Source: Prevotella sp. (GTDB taxonomy: Bacteria; Bacteroidota; Bacteroidia; Bacteroidales; Bacteroidaceae). Taken from it: a DNA stretch of 64,000 nt. The notes under the pieces are model-generated. The model saw only the letters and a program-made list of their open reading frames with translations, made no database searches and was not told the DNA's origin. Position numbers and translations under genes: made by a program. Where the stretch lies: the NCBI GenBank assembly GCA_024697645.1, contig JAILFH010000024.1, positions 1-64,000 of the forward strand, written 5' to 3'. Positions 28,024 through 37,128 of the stretch are shown here, piece after piece. Each line of letters opens with the position of its first letter. Position 1 is the stretch's first letter.

Positions 28024-28917
28024 CTAATTAAGATAAATAATTACCAAAAACGCCAAGAACCAACCTACAACAATGAGTTGCGTAGGGCGATCGCGCAGGA
28101 TAACCTTTGTTGGGTCACCACTCTTCTCATCAACCACTGCAATCTGAACATAGCGCAGAAGACCTACGAGAACGAAGATGGAAGTGAGATAGAGATAGTG
28201 CGTATTGAAATGAGCCGTAACTTCAGGCGATACAGTGTACATAATGTAGCAAACCAAGGTGACGGAACCCGTAATCGTAATGGCCTGATTGATGAATGTG
28301 AGGTTGTAGCGCGAAGTGTTTCTGCGGGGAGCCTCTCCCGTCTGTTGCATACGAAGAACATCATCACGGCGTTTGGCAAACGAGAGAAACAGTGTGAGCA
28401 GGAAAGTCATGAGTACAATCCACTGAGAAAGATGCGTCTGCGTAGCCATACCTCCAGCCAAAATGCGCAGGACGAAACCAAATGCAACAACGCAAACATC
28501 GATGATGGCGTGATTTTTCAACTCAGCACAATAAGCAAGATTGAGCACCCAATAGAAAAGAACAACATAAGCCTCATTGCCAATGCCACGTCCAAATACA
28601 ATAGGGGAAATCAAACATACAATCACCATCGAAAGCACAAAGAACAAACCCATGAGTCCATAAGCCTGACCTTTAGAAATAAGTCCAGAAGCAATAGGAC
28701 GCTTACACTTCACAGGGTGACGACGATCAGCCTCTACGTCGACAAGGTCGTTGAAACAATAGATGCTCGAAGCGGCAAAACAAAACGCCAGAAACGTGAG
28801 GAACGCCGCCAGAAGTCGCTGAGTGTCGAGCAAACTGCCACCAAAGAACAATGGAAGAAATACGAACACATTCTTAATCCATTGTTTGGGTCGGATAAGG
28901 CGCAATATGGGAGACAT
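28024..28917 (-). CDS. UbiA-family prenyltransferase (decaprenyl-phosphate phosphoribosyltransferase-like)
   Basis: Inner-membrane prenyltransferase of 297 residues with about eight helices. The N-terminus 'LRLIRPKQWIKNVFVFLPLF' and the Asp-rich motif 'NDLVDVEADRRHP' are typical of the branch that joins phosphoribosyl pyrophosphate to a polyprenyl phosphate. A second acidic region, 'SFAKRRDDVLRM', is present. With the adjacent HAD phosphatase and GtrA it could supply polyprenyl-phospho-ribose (or arabinose) for envelope glycans. Substrate choice is inference. Confidence 0.85.
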   Translation of the reverse strand: MSPILRLIRPKQWIKNVFVFLPLFFGGSLLDTQRLLAAFLTFLAFCFAASSIYCFNDLVDVEADRRHPVKCKRPIASGLISKGQAYGLMGLFFVLSMVIVCLISPIVFGRGIGNEAYVVLFYWVLNLAYCAELKNHAIIDVCVVAFGFVLRILAGGMATQTHLSQWIVLMTFLLTLFLSFAKRRDDVLRMQQTGEAPRRNTSRYNLTFINQAITITGSVTLVCYIMYTVSPEVTAHFNTHYLYLTSIFVLVGLLRYVQIAVVDEKSGDPTKVILRDRPTQLIVVGWFLAFLVIIYLN

Positions 28918-29029
28918 AGGGTTTAATGAGTTTACGAGTTTATAATATTACTTATTCTACTATAGAAAGTGGGAAAATGATTGCAATCATATCAGATACA
29001 GATAGTGTCCGACTTTGCAGACATCTGAC

Positions 29030-30088
29030 TTATTCCCTGACTGTTGTCGGCTTTTTACGATTTGAGAGAATATTGACGAGGGGTTGCAACAGGCGATGCA
29101 AAGCCCAAGCCAAGGGCAAAGAGATGAGAACTGTGAGCAGGAATGTGGGCCAATAGCCAAGATGATATTGGGCAATTGGCTTCATCACAAAATGCACATG
29201 AATGAGATAGGTTTCGAGAGAAATACTACCTACAAACGTCAATACACGTAGCAACCACGCAGGACTCAGTTTCAACAAGAGATTGAGCAGTAGAATGCCA
29301 CAAACGGTCAGAGGAATATAAATCATGCGTTCGGCGAACAGAGGGAACTTACCATGACGTATCTGTTCAAGATAAAGACTCGAGGCAAAAGCAACTACAA
29401 AGAACAACAGGATGAGCCACAGGGCAGAACCGTCGATTTTGTCTTTCCTGCGAACCTGCTCTCCTATGTTAATACCAATGAGGAAGATGGGCACCCGACT
29501 CCAAAAGATTTCCAGATGACCCACAGCCTGATGGATAGGCACCACCCATTGCACAATGACGCACCACATCACAGCCAAAACTGGTAACCATCGATAAACA
29601 GGATGGCGACGGATAAGTTCCATGTAGAAAGGAGCAATGACATAGAACGCCATGATGGCAGGAATATACCAAAAGGTAAGTTCATCGAAGCGCCAAAAAT
29701 CCAAATTGATGGTGATATCGCCCAAAAGATTGACAAAAGAAGGACTATATTTGCGAGCCCCAAGGAAGTCGGGAACATAGAACAAACTTGCCATAATAAG
29801 CCAAGCTGGCATAATTCTGGCAAATCGGCGTTGGTAGAAACGGCCGAGACCGAATCCTTTATCTGCAGATGTCGCATTCTCCTTTCCTTTCGTCCAAGCG
29901 AACCAAAGACCCATACCACTCAGGAAGAAGAACATATCGACACCAACGTTACCCAAACGGTGAAGACCGAAGAACGCATCACCACGACCTAAAGGCACAT
30001 GGAACAGAATGATGAAAAGCATTGCTGCTCCCATCAGTTCACCGCGAAAACGGCTAATATCTGCACATTCTATGTCTTTAAGTTTCAT
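29030..30088 (-). CDS. Acyltransferase 3 family membrane protein (first)
   Basis: Polytopic acyltransferase of 352 residues, expected to O-acetylate (or otherwise acylate) an extracytoplasmic glycan. It contains the family start 'RFRGELMGAAMLFIILFH' with the catalytic His, then 'GVDMFFFLSGMGLWF' and about ten membrane segments. A second member of the family lies just upstream on the same strand, 145 bp away. The two are diverged and probably modify different positions. Confidence 0.85.
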   Translation of the reverse strand: MKLKDIECADISRFRGELMGAAMLFIILFHVPLGRGDAFFGLHRLGNVGVDMFFFLSGMGLWFAWTKGKENATSADKGFGLGRFYQRRFARIMPAWLIMASLFYVPDFLGARKYSPSFVNLLGDITINLDFWRFDELTFWYIPAIMAFYVIAPFYMELIRRHPVYRWLPVLAVMWCVIVQWVVPIHQAVGHLEIFWSRVPIFLIGINIGEQVRRKDKIDGSALWLILLFFVVAFASSLYLEQIRHGKFPLFAERMIYIPLTVCGILLLNLLLKLSPAWLLRVLTFVGSISLETYLIHVHFVMKPIAQYHLGYWPTFLLTVLISLPLAWALHRLLQPLVNILSNRKKPTTVRE

Positions 30089-30232
30089 TCGTCAAAAGAT
30101 TCAAATTCTTCAGTTCCAATACCTGTAGGAAATAGACTTCATTCAGTTTGGCTTCAACGTTGATTTTTAACTATGATTTTTCTCTTTTTCTTCAATTTTT
30201 GCCCATTTCATCGAGACTATTCGCAATAATCC

Positions 30233-31351
30233 TCACTTTTTCTTACCCGAAATCAAGTCACTCATCACCCACGCCAAAACAAGTGAGGCTACGATATAGA
30301 GTGCAAGACCCGTGTAGAGGCCATCGTGACGACTAATGGGAATCAAAACCTTGCGCGTGATGGGATGCAAGACAAAGAGTGCCGCCGAAATTCCACCCAA
30401 CCAAGTGAGGATTCGGAGGAGCCAGTCGGGTGTCACTTTCACTAAACAAAAACCCGCAGAGCATACAAATAGTGGCACGAAGAACCAACTAATATAACTG
30501 AAACTAAGCGAATAAATGAAATAGAGCGACATGAGACCAAACAACCAATTATAGCCACGCGACATGGGCATTGGCATACGGGCAACAAGCAGTCCATAGC
30601 CAAAAGGCAACATTCCGCCAATGAAATTGTAGCGGAGGCGATAGAGTTCTGTACTCTCTGGGCCACAAAACATCTGCACTAACGTACAAACGACCATCAG
30701 TCCTACTGTCCAACCCCAATGGCGACGATAGAGGAATAAACGATAGACAATGTAGAGTTGCATCATAAGCCCGAAGAACCAATAGGGACCGGGCCAAATG
30801 ACGCTATGGCGATGACCCGCCACTCCATCGGGAAATTCCAAAAGATTATTGAACAATCCCAGTTGTGCCACAACATCGAGTAATTCATAGCGATGACGAC
30901 CTGGTGTCATTGCATCGACAAGAACGAACAAACCGAAACCAATGACCATCATTCGGAAAAGTTTCACGAAATGGCGCCAGAGGAACTGCAATGCGGAAGA
31001 GTTCTTTATCTGAAACTTCAGTTTGTCCCACCAACTTGCATGAGTAGCATTCAGTTTGTAATCATTCGGTTCAGGACCATTCTCATATTTCATCACCAGA
31101 CCGTAAGCACTCAGAAATAGGAACATAGGAACACCATAATGACCGAAGAACGACAGAAGGTGGAGCGTCAGATTCCAGTCGGGCGAAGACATAACTCCAC
31201 TTAACCCAATTACATTATTCGCATGGAAAAGATATTCGTTTTCGCGAATGATTCCTGGCAACCAATGACAGAAGTTATGCAGGACTATGCCCGCAATAGC
31301 GACTCCACGAAGGGCGTTACACTCCGCTCTGGTGAGAAATTCTTTTTTCAT
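30233..31351 (-). CDS. Acyltransferase 3 family membrane protein (second)
   Basis: Polytopic acyltransferase of 372 residues. The start 'ALRGVAIAGIVLHNFCHW' holds the catalytic His region, and 'GVPMFLFLSAYGLVMKYE' the second family motif. About ten hydrophobic segments follow, ending in a Lys-rich tail ('SGKKK'). It lies 69 bp after the sulfatase-family gene and upstream of the first acyltransferase, within a minus-strand envelope-modification cluster. The acyl group and acceptor are unknown. Confidence 0.85.
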   Translation of the reverse strand: MKKEFLTRAECNALRGVAIAGIVLHNFCHWLPGIIRENEYLFHANNVIGLSGVMSSPDWNLTLHLLSFFGHYGVPMFLFLSAYGLVMKYENGPEPNDYKLNATHASWWDKLKFQIKNSSALQFLWRHFVKLFRMMVIGFGLFVLVDAMTPGRHRYELLDVVAQLGLFNNLLEFPDGVAGHRHSVIWPGPYWFFGLMMQLYIVYRLFLYRRHWGWTVGLMVVCTLVQMFCGPESTELYRLRYNFIGGMLPFGYGLLVARMPMPMSRGYNWLFGLMSLYFIYSLSFSYISWFFVPLFVCSAGFCLVKVTPDWLLRILTWLGGISAALFVLHPITRKVLIPISRHDGLYTGLALYIVASLVLAWVMSDLISGKKK

Positions 31352-31420
31352 TGTCTTGCAACAATCAGTTTCGTTATATTATTGTTCAGCACAAACTCTA
31401 AGATTCCGTATGGACAGGAT

Positions 31421-33469
31421 TTACTTAACACTGTTCTTTTGCTGGAAATTCACAGAATCCTTCTTTGCTTTCTTTGCTCCCTTTGGAATCTTCGCCGTAC
31501 GAGTACTACTCATATCACGGGGCAACTTATCATAGTCAACAAGCCCCTTCAGCATTCTTGGACGCTTGGCATTATATTCAGGCGCCAAAATGTTATATTC
31601 GGGGTGATAGTCTTTCGTATGTATACCTGCCAGATAGAGCAGCATATGAGGAAGAGCATCTACCATCATCGGGCGTTTCCTTGCGGCATAAATCTGACGA
31701 TACAACTCTGGTCGCGCCTTTATATATTTCTCTGAACACCACACCCAGAAAGGTATCTCATACTCATAATGAGCCAGTGGATAGTCTATGTCATCACTAT
31801 GATTGCGACAAATGACAAAACGCCCAGGTTCGAAGACTTCTTCACCATGATCAGGAACATAGATGACTATTGCATCCTGATCTTCGAAACGGCGAATAAT
31901 CTGGTCAACGATGGAATCGTTATAAAGTGTGGCGTTGTCATACCAAACGAGTTGCTGCTTGCGTCGTGGCAACATCTTCGGGCGATGCTTCTGATAGTCA
32001 TCTGCCGTGAAATGAGTCTGCTTTTTCGGATAGCGAGAATAATAATTCATGTGCTGACCGAGAAGGTGGAAAATAGCAAGCGTGCCTTTCTGGTTTTCAA
32101 CCTTCGATGAAGCATCGTATGCTGTATCAGGAAGGGACACTTTCCCCTCTTTCAGGAGTTGATCCCAATCCCTCAACAGTCCATCATCCCAAGGATGCGT
32201 CGTTTCGTTACGCTGGTCGAACATTGCCTCTGAAAGTTGAGGATTGTTCAGAAAGAATCCACCTGAGAAATCGTAGACCGCATCCTTTGCCTTTGTCAGG
32301 AACTGATTTGTTAGGAACGTCACATTATAACCTGCCTGTTTGAAGACTTCTGGGAACAGCGGATAATCGCACCATTCACCTTCCTGACCGAGGACGTGCA
32401 GCGAGAACATGTGCTTGAAGACAAAACTCGTGAGATTCCAGGAAGTCACCACGTCAGTGAACTTGATTAGATGCCAAGATTTTTCACGTTCTAATTGACG
32501 TGGGGTCGTGGGCATGTAGTAGCCGTAAAGTTGAGAGTGATGCTTGTTGTAACTCTCGCCAATGATAAGAACAATAGTCGGCGAAGTATAGGAACAACTA
32601 TCCACACTCACCTTGCCGGCCGTTTCAATGAGTTGGTCCACCTGCTTTGCCGCTAACTGATTGGCACGAATGCTGAAGGCCAGTCGATAAACGGGAAGAT
32701 ACTGTTCTGCACGATGATAGCGTGTTATCTCGTTTTCAACTTGCCCAACAGAGTTAAGCGTCATCAGTCGCCATAATCCTTGTTTGTTTTTCCACGATGT
32801 AGAAACGCTCCAAATAAGAAGACCAAGCATGAGCAAACCAAGAATTGCTTCTATGAGATTGCCACCATCAGAGGATTTCTCATGACGATAATAAGTCACA
32901 CGACGATGACGACTCGTAGTCGATTTAAAAATAGGTGATGGGCTCCAACGGAGTTTTGTAGCCAGAAAACTTAAAATGGCATGGAATAAGGCAATGAGCA
33001 ACATCCACCCCACTCCACTTATAAGGGTTTCCCACGAAAGCACCGAACTTAGGAATTCCCCTGCCTCGCGCGAATCAGTCTCACCCACAAGCATCAACAT
33101 CGACGGTGTGAGCGAAGAACCATATTTCTCAAAGCAATAGACGTCGGCAATGGCAATGGCATAAAGCACCAGACAAACCAAGAATTTCACGACGCCTCGC
33201 CAAGAACCGCCCTGATAGCGGAATCGATGCCGATTTCTGCTAACCGATTTCTTCTGGCGATTGCCTGGGAAAATCATGAAGAATACACAAAGGATATATA
33301 CGTCAAGGAATAACTCCAGATAAAGATTCTCGTAGAGTTTCCCTGATGGTGTATGAGGCACCGTGAGCCAAGCACTCACGATGCCCAAAAGATATAATGC
33401 GACGAACGTTACGGCATTCGCCTCAATAGGTCTGAACACCGCCCGTAATAACTTTTCAAGCAGTTTCAT
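31421..33469 (-). CDS. Phosphoethanolamine-transferase-like sulfatase-fold membrane enzyme
   Basis: Inner-membrane enzyme of 682 residues with about five N-terminal helices and a periplasmic alkaline-phosphatase/sulfatase domain. 'PTIVLIIGESYNKHHSQLYG' carries the metal-binding Glu; the usual nucleophile Thr is probably in 'DVVTSWNLTS'. 'IVIYVPDHGEEVFEP' supplies the later metal ligands. This matches the EptA/CptA family, which moves phosphoethanolamine onto lipid A or glycans. The Lys-rich C-terminal tail is unusual. It is transcribed from its own promoter, four bases before the start codon. Confidence 0.85.
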   Translation of the reverse strand: MKLLEKLLRAVFRPIEANAVTFVALYLLGIVSAWLTVPHTPSGKLYENLYLELFLDVYILCVFFMIFPGNRQKKSVSRNRHRFRYQGGSWRGVVKFLVCLVLYAIAIADVYCFEKYGSSLTPSMLMLVGETDSREAGEFLSSVLSWETLISGVGWMLLIALFHAILSFLATKLRWSPSPIFKSTTSRHRRVTYYRHEKSSDGGNLIEAILGLLMLGLLIWSVSTSWKNKQGLWRLMTLNSVGQVENEITRYHRAEQYLPVYRLAFSIRANQLAAKQVDQLIETAGKVSVDSCSYTSPTIVLIIGESYNKHHSQLYGYYMPTTPRQLEREKSWHLIKFTDVVTSWNLTSFVFKHMFSLHVLGQEGEWCDYPLFPEVFKQAGYNVTFLTNQFLTKAKDAVYDFSGGFFLNNPQLSEAMFDQRNETTHPWDDGLLRDWDQLLKEGKVSLPDTAYDASSKVENQKGTLAIFHLLGQHMNYYSRYPKKQTHFTADDYQKHRPKMLPRRKQQLVWYDNATLYNDSIVDQIIRRFEDQDAIVIYVPDHGEEVFEPGRFVICRNHSDDIDYPLAHYEYEIPFWVWCSEKYIKARPELYRQIYAARKRPMMVDALPHMLLYLAGIHTKDYHPEYNILAPEYNAKRPRMLKGLVDYDKLPRDMSSTRTAKIPKGAKKAKKDSVNFQQKNSVK

Positions 33470-33473
33470 GCTG

Positions 33474-33481
33474 CAAAGTTA
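33474..33481 (-). promoter_or_regulatory. -7 box directly before the sulfatase-like gene
   Basis: Minus-strand TAACTTTG (33481-33474) ends four bases before ATG 33469, so the transcript should have almost no leader. A -33 box is weak (no TTTG at the usual distance). Confidence 0.5.
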
Positions 33482-33524
33482 TAAAAAAATCTTAAATAAC
33501 GGACAGTGTTTACTGAAAATATGA

Positions 33525-35408
33525 TTATTCTATCAACTTGCCCACTTTGAGTTTGTCACCTTTCAGGTCAACTTCAAAGAGATGGGGAACACGCACATAA
33601 TGTCCATTTCGGTCAAAATGACTATGAACTGACATCAGCCAGCGACCCTCAAAAGTCTTAAAGAGCATAGCATGTCCATAGTTCGGAGGTGTGATTGGTT
33701 TGGGTTCATGTATCCAAGGACCAAAGATTGTTCCACTCTCTGAATAGGCAACACCTTGTGTATAATCCTTATCAACCCATGAAGTCCAGATCATGCCAAG
33801 ACGACCTGTGCCAGTGCGGAAAAGATAAGGACCATCAGTAACCTTGTTCGGACCTTCCACACCATCTTCAACCTCATGACTCCAAGGTGCATCCTTTGCA
33901 CGGAAGAGCACTGTTGGTTTACCTATTGTTCCACTCAAGTCAGGCTTGAGTTGGATGCATTCCATCGTTCCATTCCAATTCTGCAGCCATTCGCCACAAT
34001 AGACCATATAAGGAGTTCCGTCTGGCTCCACCCAAAACGTTCCGTCGAGTGTAGGCTGCTTCGGATTCAGATAGATACTATCCTGCATCGGACGATAAGG
34101 ACCTTCGGCACGGTCGCTCACGAGGACATGTGAAGCACGACGCGGAATTACATTTCCTCGCACTGTATCAATCTTTATGGCATTATTGGTGAAAGTTCCG
34201 AAATAGTAGTATTTTCCCTTATATTGATGCAACTCAGCCGCCCAGATCTGCGGACGCGGTCCCATCCAGGAATCAGGGTCGGTTTCGGTTACTTGATAGG
34301 GACCTGTCCACGTATCCAAATCCTTACTCTTCCAAAGCAAACCGCCTGTTCCCGTCATATAATAAGTACGAGTAGCATAGTCAGCAAGAATACAAGGATC
34401 ACTCAAACGAATACTATCGCGAGGAACAGTTGAAACTCTCCATTGCCTGTTATTGCGCCTATTGGGAGTATTCACGAATGTAGAACCCGGAATTGAAGAA
34501 TTCTGATAGACACGAACATAATCAATTTCGTAGCGCATTGGCATTGCAGCATCGTCGATAGTTCCACCATTATCGCCACCCAAAGCAAGGTTGAGAAGGA
34601 TATATTGGGGCTTAGTGAAAGGATTGATGTGACGTCCTGCCTCACCATTCACAGTTGAAGAAAGTGGAATATCGTTGAGCAATTCATCATCGAGATAGAT
34701 ACGAATGGCCTCCGAAGTCCAGTCCATGCGCCAGATATGGAACTTATCTGCCCACTGCGGGTCACGATCGGTGAAATGGGTGAAGGGGATGCGCTTCGAA
34801 TTCCATACCGCACGATTCTGATCATTGCCCCATGCTGCATTCGCTAAAATATGGGGAACACCATTCACACGATAATACTCCATTACATCAATTTCACCGC
34901 ACGAAGGCCAAGGAAGTCTGTCTTCGCCTGGTGCGCCCAATAACCAAATTGCAGGCCAGGATCCTCCTGCTATGGGAATGCGTGCTTTCACTTCAAGTCG
35001 TCCGTAGAGAAAACTGAACGAGCGACGTGTTGTAATCGAAGCCGAAGTATAGCCTATGCGCTCACGCTGATTTCTCCAGTCATTGCGTTGCCGACGCTGC
35101 CGATTCTGCTGACCATTCTCTACGTTTCCTTCACCTCCATTCTCTTTACTGAACATCGGATTAGGAAGGTCGGTCTTACGGCATTCGATTACCAATCGGC
35201 CATTCTCCCGGAAGGCATTCTCACCTTGATACCACTGATCTTCATGATTACGTACAAATCCACGCTCAGGTTCCCATACCTCAGCATTATAAGGACCATT
35301 GCCCTCAAATTCATCACTCCACACGAGTTTCCACTCCTGTGAATTCTGTGCTGTTGCCCCCATAAAACTGACGGCCGCAAACATAATTGTCAAAAATAGT
35401 TTCTTCAT
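33525..35408 (-). CDS. GH16-GH43 two-domain glycoside hydrolase
   Basis: Secreted polysaccharide-degrading enzyme of 627 residues. Signal peptide 1-20; GH16 domain about 24-302 with catalytic 'GEIDVMEY' (E172 nucleophile, E177 acid/base); then a GH43-type five-bladed propeller from about residue 335 ('SDPCILADYATRTYYM', likely base D337; 'WAAELHQYKGKYYYFG'; 'WSHEVEDGVEGP'). GH16 members of this kind cut beta-1,3 or beta-1,3-1,4 glucans, and GH43 removes arabinose or xylose, but the pair's real target is unknown. Residues 85-118 form an Asn/Gln/Arg-rich insertion in the GH16 domain. The start lies 26 bp after the upstream hydrolase gene. Confidence 0.9.
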   Translation of the reverse strand: MKKLFLTIMFAAVSFMGATAQNSQEWKLVWSDEFEGNGPYNAEVWEPERGFVRNHEDQWYQGENAFRENGRLVIECRKTDLPNPMFSKENGGEGNVENGQQNRQRRQRNDWRNQRERIGYTSASITTRRSFSFLYGRLEVKARIPIAGGSWPAIWLLGAPGEDRLPWPSCGEIDVMEYYRVNGVPHILANAAWGNDQNRAVWNSKRIPFTHFTDRDPQWADKFHIWRMDWTSEAIRIYLDDELLNDIPLSSTVNGEAGRHINPFTKPQYILLNLALGGDNGGTIDDAAMPMRYEIDYVRVYQNSSIPGSTFVNTPNRRNNRQWRVSTVPRDSIRLSDPCILADYATRTYYMTGTGGLLWKSKDLDTWTGPYQVTETDPDSWMGPRPQIWAAELHQYKGKYYYFGTFTNNAIKIDTVRGNVIPRRASHVLVSDRAEGPYRPMQDSIYLNPKQPTLDGTFWVEPDGTPYMVYCGEWLQNWNGTMECIQLKPDLSGTIGKPTVLFRAKDAPWSHEVEDGVEGPNKVTDGPYLFRTGTGRLGMIWTSWVDKDYTQGVAYSESGTIFGPWIHEPKPITPPNYGHAMLFKTFEGRWLMSVHSHFDRNGHYVRVPHLFEVDLKGDKLKVGKLIE

Positions 35409-35434
35409 ATCCAGTTAGTTTTTTGATGTTGATT

Positions 35435-36454
35435 CTATTGTCCGCCGAGACGGTCAAAATAAACTATGATTTCCTCCCAAGTCTTGAACTCGTCGCTTCC
35501 AAATTCTATAACGCTTCCCATCATCTCTGGCGATTCCCCCTTCACGATGAAATAATCTCCATAGAGCAACTGTGGCTGATTCGTGAACACCACGTGGTCG
35601 TGAGCAGGAACGGAAATATATTTTTCGAGCCACGTCTGCACTTGGTCCATATAGGCGTGACAGTTGGTGGGACAAGGTGCATAGAAATAGACATTGTAAG
35701 TCTCTATCAGATGCATTACTGCCTTCACGAGGCTCGACACGGGTTTGTCATAACTATCGTGCATAGCATCGAACGCAATGAATATCATCGGGCGCTGCCG
35801 TTTTTCCTGCTTATCATCAATCCAGCGGATGACGGGCACTACGGCATTGAGAAATGAACGGTCGTCCATTCGGTGCTCACCATGAAAAAGGATTGCCTGA
35901 GTGTAGTGTTCGCAGAACAAATCGAAAGTATGCACGAGAGGGTCCTCGTCGCCAAAAAGACCAAACACTCGCTCGTTTTCTTCCATTTTTGCCTCATCGC
36001 CAGAGGATTCTAATACCTGAAAACATTGTTCCGACACTTCGCGATATTCTTTGACCAGTGGTTTGTCCACATAGAACTCCTGCACACCATCGGCTCGCTG
36101 ATTGAGGAACGACTGCTTACCCATCATATTGTGTTCGCGCATCGTGTCGGCAATCTGGAAAGCAGGATTCACAAGAATGCGATCAAAACCCTGCAATTGT
36201 TCGGTATACATGCCGCCCATCGAGGTCCCAAGAATGAGATCGGGCTTCAACTCTTCACATTTCGACTTCAGCAATTCGATAGCCTCATGAGGATTCACAG
36301 GCAAATCGAAAGCCAAGATAGTTGCCTCAGGAAAAGACTGGCGCAACCGACTAACTGTGCCACTATTTGCCGACGACGCGAAACCATGAACATACATGAT
36401 GCGCTTGCCCTTCATCACATCAGGAAATTGCTGTAGATACGGATTCTGTGTCAT
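35435..36454 (-). CDS. YqiA-like alpha/beta hydrolase fused to a nucleotidase-like domain
   Basis: Cytoplasmic protein of 339 residues. The first ~200 residues are an alpha/beta hydrolase of the YqiA/YcfP esterase kind: 'IMYVHGFASSANSGT' and the nucleophile elbow 'LGTSMGGMY'; 'LFGDEDPLVHTF' and 'GEHRMDD' give the Asp/His. The last ~120 residues ('FIAFDAMHDSYDKP' ... 'PQLLYGDYFIVKG') recall the 5'(3')-deoxyribonucleotidase fold, but the DxD motif is not intact. It lies 6 bp downstream of aat, so it is in that operon. Function not assigned. Confidence 0.75.
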   Translation of the reverse strand: MTQNPYLQQFPDVMKGKRIMYVHGFASSANSGTVSRLRQSFPEATILAFDLPVNPHEAIELLKSKCEELKPDLILGTSMGGMYTEQLQGFDRILVNPAFQIADTMREHNMMGKQSFLNQRADGVQEFYVDKPLVKEYREVSEQCFQVLESSGDEAKMEENERVFGLFGDEDPLVHTFDLFCEHYTQAILFHGEHRMDDRSFLNAVVPVIRWIDDKQEKRQRPMIFIAFDAMHDSYDKPVSSLVKAVMHLIETYNVYFYAPCPTNCHAYMDQVQTWLEKYISVPAHDHVVFTNQPQLLYGDYFIVKGESPEMMGSVIEFGSDEFKTWEEIIVYFDRLGGQ

Positions 36455-36460
36455 ATATTT

Positions 36461-37123
36461 CTATTTGTTTTCTGTTGTTTTTTCGTCATGAATAATGCTC
36501 AAATACTCATCGTAACTGATGTAGCGTCCTCCCATACTGCGGAGGTGAGGAGTCTCAAACTGGCAGTCGATAAGGCCTCCATCGTGAGCAACCAGAAACT
36601 CCGCCAAGAAAATCAGCGCCAGTTTCGAGGCACTCGGCACCAGCGAGAACATGCTCTCACCAAAGAAACTCCGCCCGATTGAAACCCCATAGAGTCCTCC
36701 CACGAGTTTGTCTTCGTCCCAAACCTCTACACTCGTTGCCAAATGCTGATGGTGAAGTTCGGTGTAGGCTTCAATGATATTCTCACCCAACCAAGCACCT
36801 TGCTGATTGTAGCGCAGTTCAGAACAATTTCTGATGACCCCATCGAAATCCTCATTGAACGTACAGCGATAACGACCTTTATTCATCAGCGTCCGCATGC
36901 TATGCGAGATATGAATTTCCGAAGGAAAGATAACAAAGCGCTGCAGAGGACAATACCAATAAGGTTCCTCGCTGTCGCGAAACGAATACCACGGGAAGAT
37001 GCCGTAGTAGTAGGCCAGCAGAAGTCGGTCCACACTCAAATCTCCACCAATGGCAATCAGTCCATCGGGTTCTCCATGAATCGGATTGGGAAACCAGAGT
37101 TCTTCGTCTAACTCGTAAACCAT
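36461..37123 (-). CDS. aat: Leucyl/phenylalanyl-tRNA-protein transferase
   Basis: Transfers Leu or Phe from charged tRNA to the N-terminus of proteins starting with Arg or Lys, marking them for ClpS/ClpAP (N-degron pathway, cytoplasm). At 220 residues it is the usual length. Family marks: 'FPNPIHGEPDGLIAIGGDLS', 'YYYGIFPWYS', 'GAWLGENIIEAYTELHHQ', 'GGLYGVSIGRSFFGESMF', and 'GGLIDCQFETPHLRSMGG'. It lies 5 bp after clpA, which itself follows clpS, giving the whole tag-recognise-unfold chain in one operon. Confidence 0.96.
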   Translation of the reverse strand: MVYELDEELWFPNPIHGEPDGLIAIGGDLSVDRLLLAYYYGIFPWYSFRDSEEPYWYCPLQRFVIFPSEIHISHSMRTLMNKGRYRCTFNEDFDGVIRNCSELRYNQQGAWLGENIIEAYTELHHQHLATSVEVWDEDKLVGGLYGVSIGRSFFGESMFSLVPSASKLALIFLAEFLVAHDGGLIDCQFETPHLRSMGGRYISYDEYLSIIHDEKTTENK

Positions 37124-37128
37124 CGCCT

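Noticed and set aside
28078..28926. A 282-aa frame antisense to the UbiA gene
   Set aside because: Shadow frame; the minus-strand product has clear UbiA motifs, while this one is polar, Asn/Arg-rich and without family features.
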